Positions 10,322-23,870 of a stretch of 64,000 nucleotides of DNA are shown in pieces. The notes under the pieces are model-generated. The model saw only the letters and a list, made by a program, of their open reading frames with translations, was not told where the DNA came from and searched no databases. The position numbers and the translations under genes were made by a program. The stretch is from Orientallactaga sibirica (lineage: Eukaryota; Chordata; Mammalia; Rodentia; Dipodidae). The stretch covers positions 248,001-312,000 of the forward strand of contig JAEOAD010002327.1 in NCBI GenBank assembly GCA_036365145.1, in the 5' to 3' direction. Within the stretch, counting starts at the first letter, position 1; each line of letters begins with the position of its first letter.

Positions 10322-10845
10322 AACTTTCCCAGTATGTGTAATCAAACAAGATGTACAATTTAGTAGATTAACCACATTTCTAACGTAGTTTGTTTAGGAA
10401 ACAAACACCTTCTTTGACGAATACAGTACTGTGTGAAGTAAGCTAGTTCTGTTCTACAAATGAGTTGCTTTCTTACGAACAGTCTTCAGTGCAGCAAGAT
10501 CAATCTTTCATAGTTTGTGTAATCTTACAAGATGTACAATTTAGTAGATTAACCACATTTCTAACGTAGTTTGTTTAGAAAAAAAACGCCTTCATTGCCG
10601 AACACAGTACTGTGTGAAATAAGGCTGTTCTGTTCCCGAAATCAGTTGCTTTCGTGAGAAGATTCTTCAGTGCAGCAAGATCAAACTTTCCTAGTTTTTG
10701 TAATCTAACAACATGTACAACTTAAGAGACTACCTTCATTTCTAAAGTAGTTTGTTTAGAAAACAATCCCATTCATTGCCGAACACAGTACTGTGTGAAA
10801 TAAGGCTGTTTTGTTCCCCAAATGAGTTGCTTTCTTACGAAGACT
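10322..10845. repeat. 12-monomer-register duplication, copy 2
   Basis: Partner of 8150-8690, ending where the first 36-monomer repeat begins with a CTTCTGTGCAG junction. Confidence 0.85.
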
Positions 10846-13800
10846 CTTCTGTGCAGCAAGATCAAACTTTCCTAGTTTGTGTAATCTCACAAGATGTACA
10901 ATTTAGTAGATTAACCACATTTCTAACGTAGTTTCTTTAGAAAACAAACATCTTCATTTCCGAACACATTACTGTGTGAAATAAGCCAGTTCTGTTCACC
11001 AAATGAGTTGCTCTCTTACGAAGAGTCTTCAGTGCAGCAAGATCAAATTTTCCTAGTTTGTGTAATCTAACAAGATGTACAACTTAGTAGATTAACCACA
11101 TTTCTAACGCAGTTTGTTTAGAAAACAAACACCTTCATTGCCGAATGCAGTACTGTTTGAAGTAAGCTAGTTCTATTCTACAAATGAGTTGCTTTCTTAC
11201 GAAGAGTCTTCAGTGCAGCAAGATCAAACTTTCCTAGTTTGTGTAATCTATCAAGATGTACAACTTAGTAGATTAACCACATTTCTAACGTAGTTTGTTT
11301 AGAAAACAAACGCCTTCATTGCCGAACAAAGTACTGTGTGAAATAGGCCTGTTCTGATCCCGAAATGAGTTGCTTTCTTACGAAGACTCTTCAGTGCAGC
11401 AAGATCAAACTTTCCTACTTTGTGTAATCTAACAAGATGTAGAATTTAGTAGATTAACCACATTTCTAACGTAGTTTGTTTAGAAAACAAACGCCTTCAT
11501 TATCGAACACAGTACTGTGTGAAATAAGGCTGTTCTGTTCCCCCAATGAGTTCCTTTCTTACGAAGAGTCTTCAGTGCAGCAAGATCAAACTTTCCTAGT
11601 TTGTGTAATCTAACAAATTGTACAATTTAGTAGATTAACCACATTTCTAACGTAATTTGTTTAGAAAACAAACACCTTCATTGCAGAATGCAGTACTGTA
11701 TGAAGTAAGCTAGTTCTGTTCTACAAATGAGTTGCTTTCTTATGAAGAGTCTTCAGTGCAGCATGATCAAACTTTCCTAGTTTGTGTAATCTAACAAGAT
11801 GTACAACTTAGTAGATTAAGCACATTTCTAACGTAGTTTGTTTAGAAAACAAAAGCCTTCATTGCCAATCACAGTACTGTGTGAAATAAGGCTGTTCTCT
11901 TCCGCAAATGAGTTGCTATCTTACGAAGAGTATTCAGTGCAGCAAGATCAAACTTTCCTAGTTTGTATACTCTAACAAGATGTACAACTTAGTAGATTAA
12001 CCACATTTCTAACGTAGTTTGTTTAGAAACCAAACGCCTTCATTGCCGAACACAGTACTGTGTGAAATAAGGCTGTTCTGTTACCCAAATGAGTTGCATT
12101 CTTACGAAGAGTCTTCAGTGCAGCAAGATGAAACTTTCCTAGTTTGTGTAATCTAACAAGATGTACAACTTAGTAGATTAACCACATTTCTAACGTAGTT
12201 TGTTTAGAAACCAAACGCCTTCATTGCCGAACACAGTACTGTGTGAAATAAGGCTGTTCTGTTACCCAAATGAGTTGCTTTCTTACTAAGAGTCTTCAGT
12301 GCAGCAAGATCAAACTTTCCGAGTTTGTGTAATCCAAAAAGATTTACAACTTAGTAGATTAACCACATTTATAACGTAGTTTGTTTAGAAAACAAACACC
12401 TTCATTGGCGAACACTACTATGTGAAATAAGGCTATTCTGTTCTCCAAATGAGTTGCTTTCTTACGAAGAGTCTTCAGTGCAGCAAGATCAAACTTTCCT
12501 AGTTTGTGTAATCTAAGAAGATGTACAACTTAGTAGATTAACCACATTTCTAACGTAGGTTGTTTAGAAAACAAACGCCTTCATTGCCGAACACAGTACT
12601 GTGTGAAATAAGCATGTTCTGATCCCCAAATGAGTTGCTTTCTTACGAAGAGTCTTCAGTGCAGCACGATCAAACTTTCCTAGTTTGTGAAATCTAACAA
12701 GATGTAGAATTTAGTAGATTAAGCACATTTCTAACGTAGTTTGTTTAGAAAACAAACACCTTCATTGCCGAACACAGTACTATGTGAAATAAGGCTGTTC
12801 TGTTCCCCAAATGAGTTGCTTTCTTACGAAGCATCTTCAGTGCAGCAAGATCAAACTTTCCTAGTTTTGTAATCTAACAAGATGTACAACTTAGTAGATT
12901 AACCACATTTCTAACGTAGTTTGCTTAGAAAACAAACGCCTTCATTGCCGAACACAGTACTGTGTGAAATAAGGCTGTTCTTTTCCCGAAAACAGTTCCT
13001 TGCTTGAGAACAGTCTTCAGGGCAGCAAGATCAAACTTTCCTAGTTTTTGTAATCTAACAAGGTATACAACTTAATAGACTATCTTCATTTCTAAAGTAG
13101 TTTGTTGAGAAAACAAACCCATTCATTGCTGAATACAGTACTGTGTGAAATAAGGCTGTTCTGTTCCCCAAATGAGTTGCTTTCTTACGAAGTCTCTTCA
13201 GTGCAGCAAGAACCAACTTTCCTAGTTTGTGTAATCTAACTAGATGTACAACTTAGTAGATTAACCACATTTCTAACGTACGTTGTTTAGAAAACAAACG
13301 CCTTCATTGCCGAACACAGTACTGTGTGAAATAAGCCTGTTCTGATCCCCAAATGAGTTGCTTTCTTACGAAGAGTCTTCAGTGCAGCAAGATCAAACTT
13401 TCCTAGTTTGTGTAATCTAACAAGATGTAGAATTTAGTAGATTAATCACATTTCTAACGTAGTTTGTTTAGAAAACAAACAACTTCATTGCTGAACGCAG
13501 CACTGTCTGAAATAAGACTGTTCTCTTCCGCAAATGAGTTGCTTTTTTACGAAGAGGCTTCAGTGCAGCAAGATCAAACTTTATTAGTTTGTATAATCAA
13601 ACAAGATGTACAACTTAGTAGATTACCCACATTTCTAACGTAGTTTGTTTAGAAAACAAACGTCTTCATTGCCGAACACAGTACTGTGTGAAATAAGGCT
13701 GTTCTGTTCCCCAAATGAGTTGCTTTCTTACGAAGACTCTTCAGTGCAGCAAGATCAAACTTTCCTAGTTCGTGTAATCTAACAAGATGTACAACTTAGC

Positions 13801-16800
13801 ATATTAAGCACATTTCTTACGTAGTTTGTTTAGAAAACAAACGCCTTCATTGCCGAACACAGTACTGTGTGAAATAAGCCTGTTCTGATCCACAAATGAG
13901 TGGCTTTCTTACGAAGAGTCTTCAGTGCAGCAAGATCAAACTTTCTTAGTTTGTGTAATTTAACAAGATGTAGAATTTAGTAGATTAACCACATTTCTAA
14001 CGTAGTTTGTTTAGAAAACAAACACCTTTATTGCCGAACGCAGTACTGTGTGAAATAAGGCTGTACTGTTCCGCAAATCAGTTGCTTTCTTTTGAAGAGT
14101 CTTCAGTGCAGCAAGATCAATCTTTCCTAGTTTGTATAATCTAACAAGATGTACAACTTAGTAGATTAACCACATTTCTTACGTAGTTTGTTTAGAAAAC
14201 AAACGCCCTCATTTCCGAACACAGTACTGTGTGAAATTAGGCTGTCCGGTTCCCCAAATGAGATGCTTTCTTACGGAGAGTCTTCAGTGCAGCAAGCTCA
14301 AACGTTCCTAGTTTGTGTAATCTAACAAGATGTACAACTTAGTAGATTAACCACATTTCTAACGTAGTTTGTTTAGAAAACAAACACCTTCATTGCCGAA
14401 TGCAGTACTGTGTGAGGTAAGCTAGTTCTTTTCTACAAATGAGTTGCTTTCTTACGAAGAGTCTTCAGTGCAGCAAGATCAAACTTTCCTAGTTTGTGTA
14501 ATGTAACAAGATGTACAACTTGGTAGATTAACCACATTTCTAACATAGTTTGTTTAGAAAACAAACCCAGTCATTGCCGAACACATTACTGTGTGAAATA
14601 AGGCTGTTCTGTTCCCCAAATGCGTTGCTTTATTATGAAGACACTTCAGTGCAGCAAGATCAATCTTTCCTAGTTTGTGTAATATAACAAGATGTACAAC
14701 TTAGTAGATTAACCACATTTCTAACGTAGTTTGTTTAGAAAACAAACGCCTTCCTTTCCGAACACAGTACTGTGGGAAATAAGCCTGTTCTGATCTCCAA
14801 ATGAGTTGCTTTCTTACGAAGAGTCTTCAGTGCAGCAAGATCAAACTTTCCTAGTTGGTGTAATCTAACAAGATGTAGAACTTAGGAGATTAACCACATT
14901 TCTCACGTAGTTTGTTTAGAAAACAAACACCTTCATTGGCGAATGCAGTACTGTGTGAAGTTAGCTAGTTCTGTTCTACAAATGAGTTGCTTTCTTACGA
15001 AGAGTCTTCAGTGCAGCAAGATCAAACTTTCCTAGTTTATGTAATCTAACAAGATGTACAACTTAATAGAATGCCTTCATTTCTAAAGTAGTTTGTTTAG
15101 AAAACAATCCCATTCATTACCGAACACAGTACTGTGTGAAATAAGGCTCTTCTGTTCCCCAAATGAGTTGCTTTCTTACGAAGACTCTTCAGTGTAGCAA
15201 GATCAAACTTTCCTAGTTTGTGTATTCTAACAAGATGTACAACTTAGTAGATTAACCACATTTAATGTACTTTGTTTAGAAAACAAACACCTTCATTGTA
15301 GAACGCAGTACGGTGTGAAGCAAGCCAGTTCTGTTCTACAAATGAGTTGCTTTCTTACAAAGAGTCTTCAGTGCAGCAAGATCAAACTTTCCTAGTTTGT
15401 GTAATCTAACAACACGTACAACTTTATAGACTACCTTCATTTCTAAAGTAGTTTGTTTAGAAAACAATCCCATTCATTGCCGAACACAGTACTGTGTGAA
15501 ATAAGGCTGTTTTGTTCCCCAAATGAGTTGCTTTCTTACGAAGACTCTTCTGTGCAGCAAGATCAAACTTTCCTAGTTTGTGTAATCTCACAAGATGTAC
15601 AATTTAGTAGATTAACCACATTTCTAACGTAGTTTCTTTAGAAAACAAACATCTTCATTGCCGAACACATTACTGTGTGAAATAAGCCAGTTCTGTTCAC
15701 CAAATGAGTTGCTTTCTTACGAAGAGTATTCAGTGCAACAAGATCAAATTTTCCTAGTTTGTGTAATCTAACAAGATGTACAACTTAGTAGATTAACCAC
15801 ATTTCTAACGTAGTTTGTTTAGAAAACAAACACCTTCATTGCCGAACACAGTACTGTTTGAAGTAAGCTAGTACTATTCTACAAATGAGTTGCTTTCTTA
15901 ATAAGAGTCTTCAGTGCAGCAAGATCAAAATTCCTAGTTTGTGTAATCTATCAAGATGTACAAACTTAGTAGATTAACCACATTTCTAACGTAGTTTGTT
16001 TAGAAAACAAACGCCTTCATTGCCGTAACAAAGTACTGTGTAAAATAGGCCTGTTCTGATCCTCAAATGAGTTGCTTTCTTACGAAGAGTCTTCAGTGCA
16101 GCAAGATCAAACTTTCTTAGTTTGTGTAATCTACAAGATGTACAACTTAGTAGATTAACCACATTTCAAACGTAGTTTGTTTAGAAAACAAACACCTTCA
16201 TTGCCGAACGCAGTACTGTGTTAAATAAGGCTGTTCTGTTTCCAAATGAGTTGCTTTTCAAGAGTCTTCAGTGCAGCAAGATCAAACTTTCCTAGTTTGT
16301 ATAATCTAACAAGATGTACAACTTAGTAGATTAACCACATTTCTAACGTAGTTTGTTTAGAAAACAAACGCTCTTCATTGCCTAACACATTACTGTGTGA
16401 AATTAGGCTGTTCTGTTCCCAAATGTGTTGCTTTCTTACGAAGAGTCTTCAGTGCAGCAAGATCAAACTTTCCTAGTTTGTGTAATCTAACAAGATGTAC
16501 AACTGAATAGATTATCATTATTTCTAACGTAGTTTGTTTAGAAAACAAACTTCTTCATTGCTGAATGCAGTACTGTGTGAAGTAAGCTAGTTGTGTTCTA
16601 TTAAATGAGTTGCTTTCTTCCAAGAGTCTTCAGTGCAGCAAGATCAAACTTTCCGAGTTTTTGTAATCTAAAAGATTTACAACTTAGTAGATTAACCACA
16701 TTTATAACGTAGTTTGTTTAGAAAACAAACACCTTCATTGGCGAACACAGTACTATGTGAAATAAGGCTATTCTGTTCTCCAAATGAGTTGCTTTCTTAC

Positions 16801-17355
16801 GAAGAATCTTCAGTGCAGCAAGATCAAACATTCCTAGTTTGTGTAATCTAACAAGATGTACAACTTAGTAGATTAACCACATGTCTAAGGTACTTTGTTT
16901 AGAAAACAAACGCCTTCATTGCCGAACACAGTACTGTGTGAAATAAGCCTGTTCTGATCCCCAAATGAGTTGCTTTCTTACAAAGAGTCTTCAGTGCAGC
17001 AAGATCAAACTTTGCTAGTTTGTGTAATCTAACAAGATGTAGAATTTAGTAGATTAACCACATTTCTAACGTAGTTTGTTTAGAAAACAAACACCTTCAT
17101 TGCCTAACACAGTACTGTGTGAAATAAGGCTGTTTTGAAGGGCAAATGAGTTGCTTTCTTGGAGAAGAGTCTTCAGTGCAGCAACATCAAACTTTCCTAG
17201 TTTTTATAATCTAACAAGATGTACAACTTAGTAGATTAACCACATTTCTAACGTAGTTTGTTTAGAAAACAAACACATTCATTGCCGAACACAGTACTGT
17301 GTGAAATAAGGCTGTTTTATTCCAAATGAGTTCTTTCTTACTAAGACTCTTCACT
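10845..17355. repeat. 36-monomer higher-order repeat, copy 1
   Basis: About 6.5 kb that recurs in the same order from 17,356. Ordered landmarks and their partners are GGCGAACACTACTATG (12,408 and 18,908), GCTGAATACAG (13,129 and 19,628), and TTTAATGTAC (15,261 and 21,769). The offsets of 6499-6508 bases equal 36 x 181 minus 8 to 17. Its 5' part also resembles its own 15.5-15.9 kb segment (CTTCTGTGCAG, CATCTTCATT, AAGCCAGTTC) at 26 monomers distance, so an older duplication lies inside. Confidence 0.85.
12810..13370. repeat. 15-monomer-register block, copy 3
   Basis: Third copy, 3074 bases after copy 2 (17 x 181 minus 3), so the register lengthened by two monomers. It lies inside copy 1 of the 36-monomer repeat. 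Confidence 0.8.
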
Positions 17356-20300
17356 GCAGCAAGATCAAACGTTCCTAGTTTGTGTAATCTCACAAGATGT
17401 ACAATTTAGTAGATTAACCACATTTCTAAAATAGTTTCTTTAGAAAACAAACATCTTCATTTCCGAACAGAGTACTGTGTGAAATAAGCCAGTTCTGTTC
17501 ACAAATGAGTTGCTCTCTTACGAAGAGTCTTCAGTGCAGCAAGATCAAATTTTCCTAGTTTGTGTAATCTAACAAGATGTACAACTTAGTAGATTAACCA
17601 CATTTCTAACGCAGTTTGTTTAGAAAACAAACACCTTCATTGCCGAATGCAGTACTGTTTGAAGTAAGGCTGTTCTATTCTACAAATGAGTTGCTTTCTT
17701 ACGAAGAGTCTTCAGTGAAGAAAGATCAAACTTTCCTAGTTTTTATAATCTATCAAGATGTACAACTTAGTAGATTAACCACATTTCTAACGTAGTTTGT
17801 TTAGAAAACAAACGCCTTCATTGCTGAACACAGTACTGTGTGAAATAAGGCTGTTCTGATCCCTAAATGAGTTGCTTTCTTTTACGAAGACTCTTCAGTG
17901 CAGCAAGATCAAACTTTCCTAGTTTGTGTAATCTAACAAGATGTACAATTTAGTAGATTAACCACATTTCTAACGTAGTTTGTTTAGAAAACAAACACCT
18001 TCATTTGCAAATGCAGTACTGTGTGAAATAAGGCTGTTCTGTTCCCAAAATGAGTTGCTTTCTTACGAAGAGTCTTCAGTGCAGCAAGATCAAACTTTCC
18101 TAGTTTGTGTAATCTAACAAATTGTACAACTTAGTACATTAACCACATTTCTAACGTAGTTTGTTTAGAAAACAAACACCTTCATTGCAGAATGCAGCAC
18201 TGTGTGAAATAAGGCTGTTCTGTTCTACAAATGAGTTGCTTTCTGAGAAGAGTCTTCAGTGCAGCATGATCAAACTTTCCTAGTTTTGTAATCTAACAAG
18301 ATGTACAACTTAATAGATTAAGCACATTTCTAATGAGTTTGTTTAGAAAAACAAAGCATTCATTGCCAATCACAGTACTGTGTGAAATAAGGCTGTTCTG
18401 TTAACCAAATGAGTTGCTATCTTAAAAACTCTTCAGTGCAGCAAGATCAAACTTTCCTAGTTTGTATAATCTAACAAGATATACAACTTAGTAGATTAAC
18501 AACATTTCTAACGTAGTTTGTTTAGAAAACAAACTCCTTCATTGCCTAATGCAGTACTGTGTGAAATAAGGCTGTTCTGTTACCCAAATGAGTTGCATTT
18601 TTTACGAAGAGTCTTCAGTGCAGCAAGATGAAACTTTCCTAGTTTGTATAATCTAACAAGATATACAACTTAATAGATTAACCACATTTCTAACATAGTT
18701 TGTTTAGAAAACAAACGCCTTCATTGCCGAACACAGTACTGTGTGAAATAAGGCTGTTCTGTTCCCAAATGAGTTGCTTTTTTTACTAAGAGTCTTCAGT
18801 GCAGCAAGATCAAACTTTCCGAGTTTGTGTAATCTAAAAAGATTTACAATTTAGTAGATTAACCACATTTATAATGCAGTTTGTTTAGAAAACAAACACC
18901 TTCATTGGCGAACACTACTATGTGAAATAAGGCTGTTCTGTTCTCCAAATGAGTTGCTTTCTTGAGAAGATTCTTCAGGGCAGCAAGATCAAACTTTCCT
19001 AGTTTTTGTAATCTAAGAAGATGTACAACTTAGTAGATTAACCACATTTCTAAAGTAGTTTGTTTAGAAAACAAACCTATTCATTGCCGAACACAGTACT
19101 GTGTGAAATAAGGCATGTTCTGTTCCTAAATGAGTTGCTTTCTTTACGGTAAGAGTCTTCAGTGCAGCAAGATCAAACTTTCCTAGTTTGTGAAATCAAA
19201 CAAGATGTAGAATTTAGTAGATTAACCACATTTCTAACGTAGGTTGTTTAGAAAACAAACACCTTCATTGCCGAACACAGTACTATGTGAAATAAGGCTG
19301 TTCTTATCCCCAAATGAGTTGCTTTCTTACGAAGAGTCTTCAGTGCAGCAAGATCAAACTTTCCTAGTTTTATAATCTAACAAGATGTACAATTTGGTAG
19401 ATTAACCACATTTCTAACGTTGTTTGTTTAGAAAACAAACACCTTCATTGCCGAACACAGTACTGTGTGAAATAAGGCTGTTCTTTCCCAAATGAGTTCC
19501 TTTTTAGAAGAGTGTTCAGGGCAGCAAGATCAAACTTTCCTAGTTTTTATAATCTAACAAGATGTAAAACTTAGTAGATTATCGACATTTCTAAAGTAGT
19601 TTGTTGAGAAAACAAACCCATTCATTGCTGAATACAGTACTGTGTGAAATAAGGCTGTTCTGTTCCCCAAATGAGTTGCTTTCTTACGAAGAGTCTTCAG
19701 TGCAGCAAGAACAAACTTTCCTAGTTTGTGTAATCTAACTAGATGTACAACTTAGTAGATTAACCACATTTCTAACGTAGTTTGTTTAGAAAACAAATAC
19801 CTTCATTGCCGAACACAGTACTGTGTGAAATAAGCCTGTTCTGATCCTCAAATGAGTTGCTTTCTTACGAAGAGTCTTCAGTGCAGCAAGATCAAACTTT
19901 CCTGGTTTGTGTAATCTAACAAGATGTAGAATTTAGTAGATTAATCACATTTCTAACGTAGTTTGTTTAGAAAACAAACAACTTCATTGCTGAACGCAGT
20001 ACTGTCTGAAATAAGACTGTTCTGTTTCCATAAATGAGTTGCTTTTTTACGAAGAGGCTTCAGTGCAGCAAGATCAAACTTTATTAGTTTGTATAATCAA
20101 ACAAGATGTACAACTTAGTAGATTACCCACATTTATAACGTAGTTTGTTTAGAAAACAAATACCTTCATTGCCGAACACAGTACTGTGTGAAATAAGGCT
20201 GTTCTGTTCCCCAAATGAGTTGCTTTCTTACGAAAACTCCTCAATGCAGCAAGATCAAACTTTCCTAGTTTGTGTAATCTAACAAGATGTACAACTTAGT

Positions 20301-21300
20301 AGATTAACCACATTTCTAACGTAGTTTGTTTAGAAAACAAACACCTTCCTTGCCGAACACAGTACTGTGTGAAATAAGGCTGTTCTGTCCACAAATGAGT
20401 GGCTTTCTTTGGAGAAGAGTCTTCAGGGCAGCAAGATCAAACTTTCCTAGTTTGTGTAATTTAACAAGATGTAGAATTTAGTAGATTAACTTCATTTCTA
20501 AAGTAGTTTGTTTAGAAAACAAACACATTTATTGCCGAACACAGTACTGTGTGAAATAAGGCTGTTCTGTTCACCAAATGAGTAGGTTTCTTTGAAGAGT
20601 CTTCAGTGCAGCAAGATCAAACTTTCCTGAGTTTGTGAAATCTAACAAGATGTACAACTTAGTAGATTAACCACATTTCTAACGTAGTTTGTTTAGAAAA
20701 CAAAAACCCATTCATTTCCGAACACAGTACTGTGTGAAATAAGGCTGTCTGTTCCCCCAAATGAGATGCTTTCTTACGAAGAGTCTTCAGTGCAGCAAGA
20801 TCAAACGTTCCTAGTTTTGTGTAATCTAACAAGATGTACAACTTAGTAGATTAACCACATTTCTAACGTAGTTTGTTTAGAAAACAAACACCTTCATTGC
20901 CGAACACAGTACTGTGTGAGGTAAGCCTGTTCTTTTCCTCAAATGAGTTGCTTTCTTACGAAGAGTCTTCAGTGCAGCAAGATCAAACGTTCCTGGTTTG
21001 TGTAATGTAACAAGATGTACAACTTGGTAGATTAACCACATTTCTAACATAGTTTGTTTAGAAAACAAACACCAGTCATTCTAGAACACATTACTGTGTG
21101 AAATAAGGCTGTTCTGTTCCCCAAATGAGTTGCTTTATTATGAAGACACTTCAGTGCAGCATGATCAATCTTTCCTAGTTTGTGTAATATAACAAGATGT
21201 ACAACTTAGTAGATTAACCACATTTCTAACGTAGTTTGTTTAGAAAACAAACGCCTTTCATTTCTCAAAAACACAGTACTGTGGGAAATAAGCCTGTTCT
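15900..21300. other. Mosaic stretch: alternates between variants of the flanking copies
   Basis: Within single monomers the diagnostic bases switch between the equivalent monomers about 6.5 kb upstream and downstream. Near 18.2 kb, AGCACTGTGTGAAATAAGG follows the 24.7 kb copy, then ACAAATGAG and CAGCATGATC follow the 11.7 kb copy. Near 20.9 kb, GTGTGAGGTAAG follows 14.4 kb and CCTCAAATGAG follows 27.4 kb. Switch points have small indels absent from both sources, such as CCTTTTTAGAAGAG, CTTTACGGTAAGAG and TTTCTCAAAAACACAG. Gene conversion or a blended assembly consensus would both explain it; I favour the latter. Confidence 0.65.
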
Positions 21301-23870
21301 GATCTCCAAATGAGTTGCTTTCTACGAAGAGTCTTCAGTGCAGCAAGATCAAACTTTCCTAGTTGGTGTAATCTAACAAGATGTAGAACTTAGGAGATTA
21401 ACCACATTTCTCACGTAGTTTGTTTAGAAAACAAACACCTTCATTGCCGAATGCAGTACTGTGTGAAGTTAGCTAGTTCTGTTCTACAAATGAGTTGCTT
21501 TCTTACGAAGAGTCTTCAGTGCAGCAAGATCAAACTTTCCTAATTTATGTAATCTAACAAGATGTACAACTTAATAGAATGCCTTCATTTCTAAAGTAGT
21601 TTGTTTAAAAAACAATCCCATTCATTACCGAACACAGTACTGTGTGAAATAAGGCTCTTCTGTTCCCCAAATGAGTTGCTTTCTTACGAAGACTCTTCAG
21701 TGTAGCAAGATCAAACTTTCCTAGTTTGTGTATTCTAACAAGATGTACAACTTAGTAGATTAACCACATTTAATGTACTTTGTTTAGAAAACAAACACCT
21801 TCATTGTAGAACACAGTACTGTGTGAAGCAAGCCTGTTCTGTTCTACAAATGAGTTGCTTTCTTACAAAGAGTCTTCAGTGCAGCAAGATCAAACTTTCC
21901 TAGTTTGTGTAATCTAACAACATGTACAACTTTATAGACTAACCTTCATTTCTAAAGTAGTTTGTTTAGAAAACAAACCCATTCATTGCCGAACACAGTA
22001 CTGTGTGAAATAAGGCTGTTTTGTTCCCCAAATGAGTTGCTTTCAAGAGACTCTTCTGTGCAGCAAGATCAAACTTTCCTAGTTTGTGTAATCTAACAAG
22101 ATGTACAATTTAGTAGATTAACCACATTTCTAACGTAGTTTCTTTAGAAAACAAACATCTTCATTGCCGAACACATTACTGTGTGAAATAAGCCAGTTCT
22201 GTTCACCAAATGAGTTGCTTTCTTTGAAAGAGTATTCAGTGCAGCAAGATCAAATTTTCCTAGTTTGTGTAATCTAACAAGATGTACAACTTAGTAGATT
22301 AACCACATTTCTAACGTAGTTTGTTTAGAAAACAAACACCTTCATTGCTGAATGCGGTACTGTTTGAAGTAAGCTAGTACTATTCTACAAATGAGTTGCT
22401 TTTTACTAAGAGTCTTCAGTGCAGCAAGATCAAAATTTTCTAGTTTGTGTAATCTATCAAGATGTACAACTTAGTAGATTAACCACATTTCTAACGTAGT
22501 TTGTTTAGAAAACAAACGCCTTCATTGCCGAACAAAGTACTGTGTAAAATAGGCCTGTTCTGATCCCCAAATGAGTTGCTTTCTTACGAAGAGTCTTCAG
22601 TGCAGCAAGATCAAACTTTCTTAGTTTGTGTAATCTTACAAGATGTACAACTTAGTAGATTAACCACATTTCAAACGTAGTTTGTTTAGAAAACAAACAC
22701 CTTCATTGCTTAACGCACAGTACTGTGTTAAATAAGGCTGTTCTGTTTCGCAAATGAGTTGCTTTCTTTCGAAGAGTCTTCAGTGCAGCAAGATCAAACT
22801 TTCCTAGTTTGTATAATCTAACAAGATGTACAACTTAGTAGATTAACCACATTTCTAACGTAGTTTGTTTAGAAAACAAACGCCTTCATTGCCGAACACA
22901 TTACTGTGTGAAATTAGGCTGTTCTGTTCCCCAAATGTGTTGCTTTCTTACGAAGAGTCTTCAGTGCAGCAAGATCAAACTTTCCTAGTTTGTGTAATCT
23001 AACAAGATGTACAACTGAGTAGATTAAGCACATTTCTAACGTAGTTTGTTTAGAAAACAAACTTCTTCATTGCTGAATGCAGTACTGTGTGAAGTAAGCT
23101 AGTTGTGTTCTACAAATGAGTTGCTTTCTTCCGAAGAGTCTTCAGTGCAGCAAGATCAAACTTTCCGAGTTTGTGTAATCTAAAAAGATTTACAACTTAG
23201 TAGATTAACCACATTTATAACGTAGTTTGTTTAGAAAACAAACACCTTCATTGGCGAACACAGTACTATGTGAAATAAGGCTATTCTGTTCTCCAAATGA
23301 GTTGCTTTCTTACGAAGAATCTTCAGTGCAGCAAGATCAAACATTCCTAGTTTGTGTAATCTAACAAGATGTACAACTTAGTAGATTAACCACATGTCTA
23401 AGGTACTTTGTTTAGAAAACAAACGCCTTCATTGCCGAACACAGTACTGTGTGAAATAAGCCTGTTCTGATCCCCAAATGAGTTGCTTTCGTACAAAGAG
23501 TCTTCAGTGCAGCAAGATCAAACTTTGCTAGTTTGTGTAATCTAACAAGATGTAGAATTTAGTAGATTAACCACATTTCTAACGTAGTTTGTTTAGAAAA
23601 CAAACACCTTCATTGCCGAACGCAGTACTGTGTGAAATAAGGCTGTTTTGTAGCGCAAATGAGTTGCTTTCTTACGAAGAGTCTTCAGTGCAGCAACATC
23701 AAACTTTCCTAGTTTGTATAATCTAACAAGATGTACAACTTAGTAGATTAACCACATTACTAACGTAGTTTGTTTAGACAACAAACACCTTCATTGCCGA
23801 ACACAGTACTGTGTGAAATAAGGCTGTTCTATTCCCCAAATGAGTTCCTTTCTTACGAAGAGTCTTCACT
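17356..23870. repeat. 36-monomer higher-order repeat, copy 2
   Basis: Second copy, matching copy 1 at about 6.50 kb and copy 3 at 6.515-6.517 kb (CTCCTTCATTGCCTAATG at 18,528 versus 25,045; TTATCCCCAAATG near 19,305 versus 25,820). Up to about 21.3 kb it carries landmarks of both neighbours within single monomers. From 21.3 kb on it follows copy 1 closely. Confidence 0.8.
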
